Below are positions 48,753 through 59,758 of a stretch of DNA of 64,000 nt, in pieces. The notes under the pieces were generated by a model that was not told the origin of the DNA, did not search any database, and was given only the letters and a program-made list of their open reading frames with translations. The stretch is from Stratiolaelaps scimitus. Its lineage: Eukaryota > Arthropoda > Arachnida > Mesostigmata > Laelapidae. Position 1 is the first letter of the stretch. Every line of letters begins with the position of its first letter. Location: the NCBI GenBank assembly GCA_019614645.1, contig JABWDB010000002.1, positions 27,889,501 to 27,953,500 on the forward strand, read 5' to 3'. A program made the position numbers and the translations under genes.

Positions 48753-49259
48753 TAAACGTTTAATGGCCATGAAACTGCTTTCGCATTCCTTTATAAAATG
48801 GACCACTTAAAGTCAAATGTGCAACAGTATATATTCTATATCATATTCCATTATGCGCTTACTACTTCTATTATTATTATTATTATTACGCCTGCTGCTC
48901 CTCTGTGGTCGAGCCCCTCGCGTTTATTTTCCGCGGACAACAGACGAGTTCATACGGATAAGGCCTGGAACATTGATTCGAAAGTCGGCGGGTGAGTCGG
49001 CCCTCTACGAAGGCTCGAACGCGTGCAGCGTTCCTTCTCCTAGCAGCCGGTGAATGGTTGACGAGTTATTTTGTGTTTCTGTGACATATCGGTTCTTTTA
49101 GCTGAACAACGACCACTACGAATTAAAGCGAATTGGTCACTTAGATAGAAGTGCCAAGTTATAGTACAACAGCTGATTAATTGACCACCGCCAAGGTGGT
49201 GTTAATTAATTGGTGCCACTTTCTCTAGATAGCATTCCTTGTGTAGAGCGCGCCGAAAA

Positions 49260-50744
49260 ATGTCAACTGGACCCGCAGAGGCAACGCCAGACGCCGTAGA
49301 GGTGCTAACTTTGGAAATTGGGGAACTCGAAATTAAGCATAAAAAAGAGCGTAAGGACCTGCAAGCGAGCATTATGCAGCTCAAGAAGGCGGTGCCAAAG
49401 GTAACTAATCTAGATTTAATTATGTATGCATATTTCAAAATTAAAAATATCCTTTCTCTAAGTATCACTGGTCGTATATAAGTGTCACTGGTCTGAGATA
49501 CCTGTGTAGATATTCCTTTCCTCTTTCTAATCATTGAAGTTCATAATTTTCAGGGTGATAAGAAGCGTCTAAAAGAAATGCAACTGAAGGTAACTCAGAT
49601 GGAGGCTGAGTTTGAGAAGAAATGCAACGATGAAATGCTTCAAGCCCAGGCTCAAGCGAAGGCGGAACATGGTCCTACTAAAAACGGCGACACTAACGAT
49701 GATGATGATGAGAGTGTCGACAATGGTGAAGATTTCACCGCACGTAAAGTGTCCAAAGCAGAGAAGAGACGAGATAAAAAAAGACTCATGGTTCGTGTTC
49801 CTCATCCAAATTAACCCTTAAAAGCTTACTGGATTTTTGCAGAGCCAATCAGTTTTGATCAGGATTCTATTGTTATAATCTTTATAATTCTATAAAACTT
49901 TGACCAATGCATTGTAATGGACATGAAGTATCACACGATAGTTGTGAGGGCCTAATATAAGAACCAAGGGTATATATATATCACAGGATTTTTTCATTTT
50001 TGGGCGCAGGAAATGGAACGTCACCGTAGAATCGCGGAGGACGAAAGAGAGAGCGAGAACCGACCTCGAGCCATCGAGAATCAACTTCTTAAGGAACAAT
50101 TGGCTCAGAAAAGAATGCGTATCCATGATATTGCTGCCGATGGGAACTGCCTTTTCAGTGCCATCGTCCACCAGTTAGTAACACGGTATAACGTTACCGT
50201 ATCCGTTATGGAGGTTAGTATCAGCCACCTTTTAGCGTGGTGAAAACCTATTTCAAATGAAATACATTTAGGGAGCTCATCATATTCACGCTTGTATAAC
50301 GTGGCTGATATTAAGAACTGAAATAGCCTGAAGTAATGATTGAATCTGAAGATTAACACGACGATGCTTGTGAATTCGTCCCATCACTTTCAGGTTCGAC
50401 GCAGATGTGTTGAGCATTTGCGTCAAAATCGTGAGGAGTTTGAACCGTTTCTTGAGGAATCAGTGGACTTCGACGAATACTGTTCCAAGATGGAGACTGA
50501 CCAGTCACGATGGGGAGGCAATCTTGAATTAAGAGCAATTAGTCAAGAAATGAATGTTCGAATTACCGTGTATCAGGCTCAGGCGCCTTGCTTCGAATTT
50601 GGAGATGAGGCAGATGCTGAACTAAACAGTGAAAAGCGTCACTTACATCTGACCTTCCACCACCATTTGATTTGGACCGGTGCACACTACAACTCAGCGA
50701 TTGACATGCGACCCGGCGAATCTGACGGAGACCCTGTTAGCTGA
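49260..50744 (+). CDS. OTUD6B: OTU-domain deubiquitinase OTUD6 (OTUD6B type)
   Basis: OTU cysteine proteases remove ubiquitin; human OTUD6B affects translation initiation and the proteasome. Four exons join in phase 0: 49260-49400, 49554-49790, 50010-50213, 50394-50744, giving 310 aa (human about 293-323). The N-terminal half (1-150) is a charged coiled coil (KKERKDLQASIMQLKKAV, then SKAEKRRDKKR), as in the family. The OTU domain starts near RIHDIAADGNCLFSAI, with the catalytic Cys at about 173 and the partner Asp at about 170. WGGNLELRAIS follows, and the His lies in GAHYNSAI (about 292). The full catalytic set is present. The exon 2 donor (ATG/GTTCGT) is weak but gives KKRLM-EMERHRRIAE, matching family spacing. 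AATAAA at 50771 is very close to the stop; another lies at 51393. It is convergent with SNX14. Confidence 0.94.
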
Positions 50745-51921
50745 GGGCCACTCAAACGATCGGACAAAACAATAAATTCGAGTAAACAACCAATTAATGG
50801 GACTTGCATAACAGTGCAGCACAGCGAGCGATCAAGGGCCGTCTAAAAAATGTCTTGTTAAATGACCCTCCGCCGTCACACGGGACTCATGTCAACGGGT
50901 GTATGTAATGAAGTGTGATGCTCAAGCACTGTCATACTGACAGTGCATTGCATGGCCACTTGCGCCCGCGTCCCAAACCGGCTTTTGTGTTTGGAACGGT
51001 GAAACACATATACAGATGTGGTCCTGTTTGTTGCTAAAATTCATATAATGTATGTGTACGTTGACGCACAGCAAGAAAAAAGACGAAATGCGAATCTGTG
51101 TTAGTATACTAGGATTTGTCCCGAGATCTAGGCGGAACATCTGTGAGCAACAGCCTGAAATGCGCAATACTGCCAATGTGTGATATAATGAAACCGATAA
51201 TTTTAAGTGTATGCCATTTGTTCGAATATATGCCTGTATGTTTATATATATATATCCCTTCAAACCTGTGTGCTCACTATAGGTTCTGTGTGCATCTTCA
51301 AACCTGTGTGTCTGGAGCGAAAATCATCTTCCATCGCTGTCTAAGTAAGGAACAGTTAGTGTAGAAATCGTCTACTGGAACTTGACAGGATGAATAAAGG
51401 TAAAGAAAGAGTAGTCAATTGGCTACAAGGCTCAATTTGGTCACAACATGACCAAATTGAACCCCCGAACAGGGTTAACTGATTCAGCTCGCTGATTCAA
51501 AGCCCTTGAGTCAAAATGAAGAATGAAAGCCGATTCATAAGGGCCGCTTAGGTAAAATAATACCTTAAAGATCGGGAAAATCATCTTTCCTTAGTTCATC
51601 ACTTGGCAAAGTAGAGCACAGCAGAAAATAACGTGGAAGCAAGCTTATGGAATAAAAATAAGAAACATGTTTTGAGGTTATTGAAAAACGGGCAAGCTAT
51701 TTTGTCGAATTTTCTAACTCGCTACAAACCCTTCATTTTACCATACAATGGGAGAAATAGCTTTAGTTCTTAATAGTGACGTACAGCCTGAAGAAAACTT
51801 TAAAATCGTTTTATATAAAAGTGCATATAAAATTTTTAGGAAACATTGAAGAAAATTGACTTTTACAGAATATGCCTGCTTATTGATAATGTTGTATGGC
51901 TTCGAAATATCGGTATTATAT
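50745..51921. other. OTUD6 3' flank
   Basis: Non-coding. AATAAA occurs at 50771 and 51393. A short inverted repeat (CAATTTGGTCA and its complement, five-base spacer) lies at 51433-51459. Open frames at 50922-51263 and 51116-51364 have no recognisable features. Confidence 0.5.
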
Positions 51922-52492
51922 AGGGTGCGATAAATGTCGCTTTAGGGTTTGTTTCTAATGTTGCCGCCATACCAAAGGAGTGGCAAGGTGTTTATAAGCC
52001 TCATCGTCGTTTGATACCATTTCGCCATCTCAGGGAGTGGAGCTCATTACGCTGTGTTATGAAAATGGTCGTTTTGTAACCCAGTGTTCCGTGAGGTGCG
52101 TGGTAGAAATGTGGAACCTTCGGAGAGGGGTACATACGATTTGGTGAAGGGGTTTCAGAAAACTGTCCCCTCGAGGCTTCTACGTACCGCTTGCTCGGAA
52201 GCAAACCACTGCAGTGGATGCGGACATGGCGATCGATCCGACTACCTAAGAGATTTCCCAGAAAGCCGACGTTCTTTGGCCACCTCGTTCGTGCGACCTG
52301 ACGACCCTGGACTTTTTCCTGTGGAAATTTTTGAAGAGCAAGTTGTACACCAGTCGATCATCTTCTGGACATCATCTTCCAGATCTAACGGCATGCAAGG
52401 TGCTTTCTAATAAAACTCGAATCTTGACTGTACCTAGTCTACTTTGTCTTCTATATTTATCAAAAATCCTGACGCGACTTTCGCCGCACCCT
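51922..52492 (+). mobile_element. internally deleted mariner-like element
   Basis: The left end AGGGTGCGATAAATGTCGC (51922-51940) follows TATATA. The right end GCGACTTTCGCCGCACCCT (52474-52492) is its near-perfect inverted copy. Between them lie pieces of a transposase in different frames. Around 52086-52165, FREVRGRNVEPSE and VKGFQKT match the N-terminal helix-turn-helix pattern of the group. At about 52277-52360, WPPRSCDLTTLDFFLW and LKSKLY match the catalytic C-terminal motif WPPRSPDLTPLDFFLWG. The middle of the gene is missing. At about 570 bp it is a non-autonomous, decayed copy. Confidence 0.8.
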
Positions 52493-55400
52493 TTACATTT
52501 ATATGGTAGACCTCGTCTTCAGTAGCTAAGGAAGCCAATTTGAACCTGTACCCAATCGCGATGCGATTACCCAATCGCGAACGCGAGCAGCGAAGCACGT
52601 CAATGCACTGGATCGGTAGTCCAAGATGAACTGCTATTGAGACTTCAGCAAAGAGAGAGATACCATAGGCTCGATGCATCGTCAAATTTTGTACTTAAGG
52701 CAAGCACTTATTTGGCGGATTTCCGCCGAGCTCGTTTGACTTAACAACATGCTTTAGAACTCAGCAAACTTGTTCTTCTGTAATATATTAGTGTATGCCT
52801 CGCTACTTCAATAAATTTTCGAGATCGAAACCTAGCTTGCAATTAGTAGCAGCTTCAGATTTTTGTTGTACAGCTATATGACTTCCAAGGTCTGTTTCGA
52901 TAGTCATCAACCATGGAACCTCTTCTTGACGAACGGACTTTTGTTTTCACTAAATATGATTTGTATATTTGCATGATTTGTATCAGCAGCGTTAATTGAC
53001 GCGATGTTGTCTCTGCATTTTAGCAGAAATACTTCGTTTATCTAGATGGAAATGCAATTCACAGAACTGTGAATCTTCAGCCTTTTGTAACACCTAGTTA
53101 ATGCTATATGATTACAATGGTTACAATTATGAAATAATACACACACCACTATCATTAAAATACTCACGTAATATATTATATTTTATTATTTATACACAGT
53201 AATTATTCTTGTTGTTGTTGTTGTCGTCGCCATCATCACGTCGTCTACTCATCGCCGATCATCGATTCATTCACACGTGAACACGTTGCCACGTTCACCC
53301 GAACATACATTCTCATTTATCCATTCCTAATATTATTATTATTCTTATTTACTATAAATCACATCTGTCTGTCAATCACTTCATCCATATTCGTGCCATA
53401 TCCACATCCCTCTTAAATACCCACAATGTCCACACATCCCATATATCTCTAAATTTTCATTCCCATTCATCTTACAACTGAACAAAAACCTCTGGGACAG
53501 CCACCACCAGCATTTTCGAAATGTAGCCAACTAACTCACTGCTTGCCATTGTCATCCAAGTATTTATGATGATATCATTAGTATTATTTATTTATTACTA
53601 TCATCGTACAACGGCCGTAATATGCGTACACTATTTTTTCACAGTGATTTCCGAAGAAATAGTAGCCTCATCGTTGTTGTTATTGTTAACGACACAACGT
53701 ACGTTGAAAATAAACAACACAAAGAGACGAATATAATATGAGGCTGGCATCTTAAAGCATCATTTGTCTACAGGCGTCTCTCTACTAAAATGGTAACGAA
53801 CTAATGTTGTTTTTTTTCGCGGTACAACTAATTATTTTAAGATTCAACACATGATGATGAATGAGTACACATAAATACAAAAAATATATATAACATATAT
53901 ATATATATATGTATATAATATATATATATATATATACACACATATATATATACGGGAGCACGTGCTTTACCTGTTTCGTTTGTTTAATCGAACTATGCAT
54001 GTATAGCTAAAGAAATTTACTTGTTATTGATTGACACGGTATTCATTAATTCGGACATGGGTTGAAACGAAGCAAGTGAAGGTAAGAGTAAGTAATGAGT
54101 AAATTAAGAGGAGGATCTAATTAACCACTGGCACTCATTGTCCCAGCTGTTATATGCTACCAACACTGGTGAATAAAAACATACATACAGGATACTAAAT
54201 AGCGACAGCCACATTGTGCAAAAAAGACGAGATAAATGAGTAGAAAAATAGCAACAAATACTAAACGTTCAGAATTAATTACGCAATTACGCGGCTGCAC
54301 CTCGTCCCTGTTGCTGTTGCTTCAGTTACAGTTGCATTGAGTTCAGCTACTCAGGAGTGAGCGTCCCAGTAGAAAGCAGCTCACATAAATTTATATTCCC
54401 ATCTTCTGGTCGTTGTTGATTTCATGATTATTATTACAACTTGTATTACTATAATTACCAATATTATTCTCCTCTTTAACTGCTAAACTCGGCCATTCCC
54501 TCGATTTCTCTCTCAAACAGGCACACACACACGGAACAGATTTACCGTCTCTCTCTCCCCCTTCTTATGTATTCGTATGTACATATGGATGCTGCGCACG
54601 TTCTCTGCCAATTATTCTTGACAAGTTGACTGAGTGTTATTGTTGCTGTTGTTATCAAAGTACATAGTGTTTGACGGCAACACGTGCCGCGGGTGCTACC
54701 ACTTCTCCATAGTTTCAATCAATCAACCGATTGGTTAAACGACTCAATAAATTCATATCTTTAATGCGAGCAACATTTAAATTCCGCCCATGTCATTGTG
54801 GTCATACGGTAAAGCATTCTTCAATGTCCAATCTTTTTGCGTACATGTCAATAATAAGAGCCTTTCGCGAAGATACCGGTAGAAGCATTTGAGACAATAG
54901 GAAAATTTTGCCTAATGTCGTGAGGCGCAAACATCATCGTATTGTTACAAAACATTCAAATAGCATTGCCAATAACTTCAATAGTCTGATTTTACGATAT
55001 TTCTACATACAAACAAAAATGTTTCATAGATGACAGTCGGAGCGCATGTCAACCATTTTTGTCTTATAATTTAGTACAATTGAAAGTGAAAGTTTAAAAT
55101 TGACAAAACGTATCAAATTACGTTTTGGTGATGTTACAATGTTATACAGTGCCAGATTACAACACCTAATTATCGTCGATATACTCAACTTTGAAGAAGA
55201 GCTACTTGTCTTGCAGAGGTCAAATTAAACTCAGTAGTCATTTTTGTTCATCAGTTCTTCCGCATTGCTGCCTGGCACCAGTTACGACAATACGCATTAC
55301 AATTATTATCTCTGGAAAATTATTCTCTCTTCTGTCCGCGGGCGCTTCTCTGGCGTCGCTGAGTCTTTGGATTTATTGCACACATACACGCCACCACCGG

Positions 55401-56258
55401 AAATTTATACTCAAGGTTCAACATTGCCCGTGTTGTGATAATTAATTATAATTGTTATTCTAAGTCTACCCGACGACTATACCCTTTTATTTGTATCGCT
55501 CTATTTCCGGCTGCAACGATTCTTGTCGAGTATTCGTTTACAGCACCACCCTTTCTGTCTGTCTGTCTCTTTCTCATTTTTATTATTATCACCGTATGAA
55601 ACTTTGTCTCGTTCATTTTGGAAGATATACATAGTGGGTTGATCATGCACACCCCCTATTTAATCACGCACACATACACACCTTCATCATCACACTCTCA
55701 TAGATACATACACACCTTCATAACCACTTTATATAAAGGTATTGTTATTGTACAGTACAATTGGAGTGGGCTGCTGCACTAATGTTTGACCAAAAATCGA
55801 CCCAGTTTCAAATCTGCGCGCCGTTTCAGGCGAATAGCGAAGTGACGACAGAGGCAACGAGAAAGTCTGGTGGATAAAGATGAGCATTATTAACAGCAGT
55901 AATAACTACATCAGCAATAATAATCGATTGTTATTATTATTATTATTATAATAGTCGTAACGTGCACGCACAATAATCATTGCAAAATAACCAACTGTAT
56001 CCCTACTGTAACATCATCATTATTCATTCAACTAGGCGTCATCATCGTCATAAGTATTCTTACTGTTATTATTCATTTGTCTAACAGCATGTTGTTGTTG
56101 TTATTGTTTTGTAATGTTGTTGATATCACCCTTTGTGTGCAGTTTTTGTGCCTTCGTAACCACGTATAACTCAAAGCGACGCGCAGATTTGGCGATTGCC
56201 AGTCAATTAATTGTGTGTTTCCTTTGTTTAATTATTCTACTAAGCCTAAACATGATTA
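52493..56258. other. low-complexity stretch between OTUD6 and SNX14
   Basis: No exon could be supported in 3.8 kb. The DNA is rich in simple repeats: (TTG)n near 53208, (AT)n at 53884-53952, several TAT/TAA runs near 53330, 55923 and 56040, and CA-rich sequence near 54515 and 55670. The right end is the SNX14 3' flank. TTTATT near 55485 is a possible - strand polyadenylation signal. Confidence 0.5.
53884..53952. repeat. interrupted (AT)n microsatellite
   Basis: About 70 bases of AT dinucleotides broken by AACAT, GTAT and CACACAT interruptions. Confidence 0.8.
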
Positions 56259-59200
56259 TTAAAACTCTGGGAAGAGCTCAAGGAGGAGGGCATCAAGAAG
56301 TACATAGGAAAGTTGCTTATTAAGCAGCGGATGCTGTATCACGTCGTGGATCAGTTCGGCTCCGTGGTCGTGACATTTACGGCTCAACAGCGAGACGACC
56401 AGTGATGGTAGGAACTCCTTCATCTGCTTTAATACCTGCGGGTAGAGAGAGAGAGAGAGAGTGTCATGTCCTACTAATTAATGACAATGATAATAATACT
56501 GACTAGTGAATTATTTGATGACACAGTTGCCGTGGAACAAAGTGACGCGAACGCGAATGAAAATAGTGGCGAACGGTTAAATTGTTACTCAAATTCATCA
56601 GCGCCGCGGTGTCGGTCTGGATAGGAGTCGTATACTCTAGAGCTAGAACCCACTAGGATCCACAAGGATATGATTTCAGGTTCGATTTGCAACAGTTATT
56701 ATTTCCAAATATTCGAGTTGTTAATGTCAGTTCACCAAGAAGGTTCGTTTGGCCAGCGGCAATACCAGACCTTCTTTTTGCTGCATTCAGAATTACTCCC
56801 CAAAGTTTTAGAATTGGAAAAATCGAGTGTATGTATTAACCCTCTATTATAACGTATTGTTCCTTGACAACGCCTCATCCATAGCAGCTGTTGTTCATAT
56901 ACTATATTTTGCTTTTTTTTTTTTCGAGCTGACCCTCAGCTGTTCCCCTATGTGACAGACCTCAGCTCTTAACCTTTAGGTATTACCATGAGGACCTGTC
57001 GGGGCCACCTTTGCTTATTCTCTGCCTTACTCGTACCTGACAAGAATCTTCAGATAAAAAAAGATGATAAAGAACTCCAAAGATTCTCCGCGTCTGACAG
57101 GTTTTGCTGTTAAATGCAAGGAACGTAAAGCTATCTTGCTATTAGAACGTGTGTCGAACCTAACTTTTATTTCTAGTGCGGCGTGACACATACCTCATCG
57201 GAGCGCTCTTTCCGTTCTTCTGGGGTAACGTTTCGTGGCTCGTCCTCGAATACGGCTTCTTGAAGAAGCTTGACCAGTAATGCCATTCTCTTTGGCACTA
57301 ATGCCTTCTTCGTAAGAACGTCATCAAGCAAGCTCTCAACGGCATCCTGCGTCGTATGCCTCAACACCGGTGCCAAAGCCTTGAGCAGGGTGGTCACCCA
57401 GACTTCGGTGCTAAACACGCTCTTGGTCAAATAGATTACGTAGTCGAAAATGGGCCACGGGCTAGCCGGAATCTCGGGGGCTCCGATCATACGCCGGCAG
57501 AACGAGTAGTTATTGGCGTTGTCTCCGAACAGGGAGTTGCTTTTGAGCGGGTCAGGCTGTTTTGTGGGCGTGCCCTCCTTAGAAGCGGCGCTTACCGGCT
57601 TCGACTTGATGGGTTCGGTAGATGCGAGGAATGTCTGTAAAAACTCCTCGAGGTGTTGTCCTTTCTCACGGACCAGCTTACGAGGTACGTTGCGGATCAT
57701 CTTTCCCAATTTGACATCTGGTAAGAAGCTACCGGTGAACTCATTACTCATTTTTAGAAAGCTATACACAAGTTGGCTACCTCTGAGTCCTGGTAGGGTG
57801 AGCAGCTCCTGGATGTATCTCTCAAACGTACTTAGGTGTTCCTCAAGGACTTTCCGCTTCCTTGTACCAAACGAACGTTTAGTCGGCAGAGGTTGTATTG
57901 GCAATTCCCCGTGGAACTCCTCAAGTTTGGCTTCAAGTACATAGAACTCCGTATACTTTCTACCGACGACCCAATGAAGGTCCTCGGGCCGTTCGTCCCC
58001 TTTGACGTCAATCCTCTGGACATCGATCACGAAGAAACAGCCATCGTGATCCTCGCTGCCGGCAACACGTGGAATTGATACACGCCAAGCACTCAGGTCT
58101 TTAAGTCGAGGGTCGTCATGCATGCTAAAGGCCGCCTGTTCGAATTGCGTAGGTTCATCTTCAGGTTCGGGATTTTCAACGCCCTCCACCGTTGCCCAAA
58201 ATGTCGCATTACCCACCTTTGTGGCGCTAGCGTTGGGCTTTACAGCTTGAGAAATGCTTTTCGGAACTTCAACTGTGTAATGGTTGCTAACGTTCGACTC
58301 GCGTTCTTTACATGCAACGGCGAAGTAACGCTCACTCTGTCTGAACTGTGGCAGCAAAATTTTGTCCAAGAGATGATACACATCTTCGTACGCCTCGTAC
58401 AGGACTGTCGACGTTCGAAGTTTTAGGATATTCTCTTTTGGCTGCTGAATAATTGATGAAAACTCAGCAGCCTTATTGGCATCCATTGATACACGGTCCA
58501 TCGCCTCCTCGGAGATAAACCGATGATAGATATTCGCAGCTAGCTGATGCAAATGCTCAATTTGTGCCGCATTTATATCCGGTGGGAGAAGCTTTGAGTT
58601 GAAGGTTTCAAGCGCCTCATAGAACCACAATAGGTGTTGACAGCCTTCATCCTTGAGGTGCTGTGCAAAGCCCGAATATATCTCTTTATTTTTCAACGCT
58701 GTTTGCAGATCGAAATCGCCTCGATTCGAGTACCGCACAGTTGGTGCGTTCTGATTGACAAAGTGGCTCAACAACTCAACGGACTTCTTCGACTTAGGGA
58801 ATACCTGCATTGGAGTCTTGTCAAAGAAGATGAGAAGTATCAAGTTAATGATGTCCGGATCTGCAATGACGTCCATACCGTTAAGGAAGACTGGTCCGCA
58901 TAAGATCTCGCGGATGAGCGCAAACGCACACTGTGAATGATAGTACTTTCCGGGAATCAGCTGTGTGAGCATCTTTTCGGTGACTTTTCGCAGGTACTGA
59001 TGTTCGGTAGCACGACTCTTGAGAACAACATGCATGCTCGGCCCGAAGCAGCTGAGGACAAGCTTCTCAATGTCCTTGTCGTCGGGGTAAAGGCGGCGCG
59101 CCCGCACGTAGACGTCCAGATGCTGCGCGATAATATGGATTACCTTGCCCGTAATTAGCTGGGCTAGGTTGAGTCTTTCTATACGCTTGATCAGTGCGGC

Positions 59201-59758
59201 AATGACGTGCCGAAGGATCACTCGTAGCTCCTGAACGAAAATTTCATCGCTGCTCAATAATGAGTACCATGGATACACGTATTCCTGCAGCACCCTGTTG
59301 AGGATATCCTCGATAGCAGAGTCTACCTCCTGAGAAACTATTAGTCCCCGCCATGGACATATACTATAGAGCTTCGTGTGTATTTCACAATCGGAGACCT
59401 TACACCGTCGGCATTCGAAACGCCCACCCATCGCTGGATTCACCTTTGGGGTGATCCGTGGCCATAACGATGGTATTTGTTTTTGACGTTTCCGGGCGTC
59501 GGCAATGTACAGTCCCCCAGCTGCGAATGCACTGAGTACGATGAAGCCAGTGAGCTTTCCAAACAACAGTGTGGTGATTAACGTCACCACAATAAGCGAG
59601 GCCAACACTGTGCTGAGGAACTTGTCGTTGAACACCATTAGAAGGTAATTCACTTCCGTAGCAGCGGTAGCGCCTCCCCTGTTAAGTAAGCACAACAGTA
59701 ACAACAGAAGCAGCGTTAAAACAACACATGGGCATTCGCGAAATTCAATATTATGCAT
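56259..59758 (-). CDS. SNX14: sorting nexin 14 (SNX14), PXA-RGS-PX-nexin C protein
   Basis: SNX14 is an ER membrane protein of the SNX13/14/19/25 group, linked to ER-lipid droplet contacts and endolysosomal lipid handling. Exon 1 (57194-59758) carries 855 codons; exon 2 (56259-56435) adds the last 58 residues; phase 0; 913 aa. In order: two hydrophobic N-terminal segments (about 9-26 and 48-85); a Cys/His patch CRRCKVSDCEIH (about 116-127) matching CAVCGKVKCKRH of the human protein; the PXA domain (about 140-310, EYVYPWYS); RGS (about 365-480); PX (about 557-672, HWVVGRKYTEFYVLEAKLEE); LPDVKLGKMIRNVPRKLVRE; and nexin C (about 775-905, ending LLNKQLSYVLLDALLLELFP). The donor GAG/GTATGT (57193-57188) and acceptor CCGCAG fit exactly. 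The start is the ATG at 59758; the frame is open for four codons upstream but has no ATG there. Confidence 0.96.
56912..57010 (+). repeat. dispersed repeat copy in the SNX14 intron
   Basis: A T-run is followed by CGAGCTGACCCTCAGCTG, CCCCTATGTGACAGACCTC, TTAACCTTTAGGTATTACC and ATGAGGACCTGTCGGGGCC. It is about 92% like the copy at 26516-26610. It is antisense to SNX14. Confidence 0.75.

Larger units (their letters stand above)
47031..49259. other. stretch between STT3B and the OTUD6 gene
   Basis: The STT3B 3' untranslated region comes first, with (AT)n at 47217-47241 and AATAAA at 47243. An (AT)n run lies at 47703-47734 and a tRNA-like sequence at 48616-48690. Upstream of OTUD6, a likely 5' untranslated exon ends at 48991 (CGG/GTGAGT), with a matching acceptor TTCTTTTAG ending at 49101. 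Frames at 47733-47990 and 48461-48742 show no domain. Confidence 0.5.

Noticed and set aside
53785..54000. - strand frame of Tyr/Ile repeats
   Set aside because: Translation of an (AT)n microsatellite.
57513..57944. 143-codon + strand frame inside SNX14
   Set aside because: Antisense shadow of the strongly conserved PX and nexin C coding sequence.
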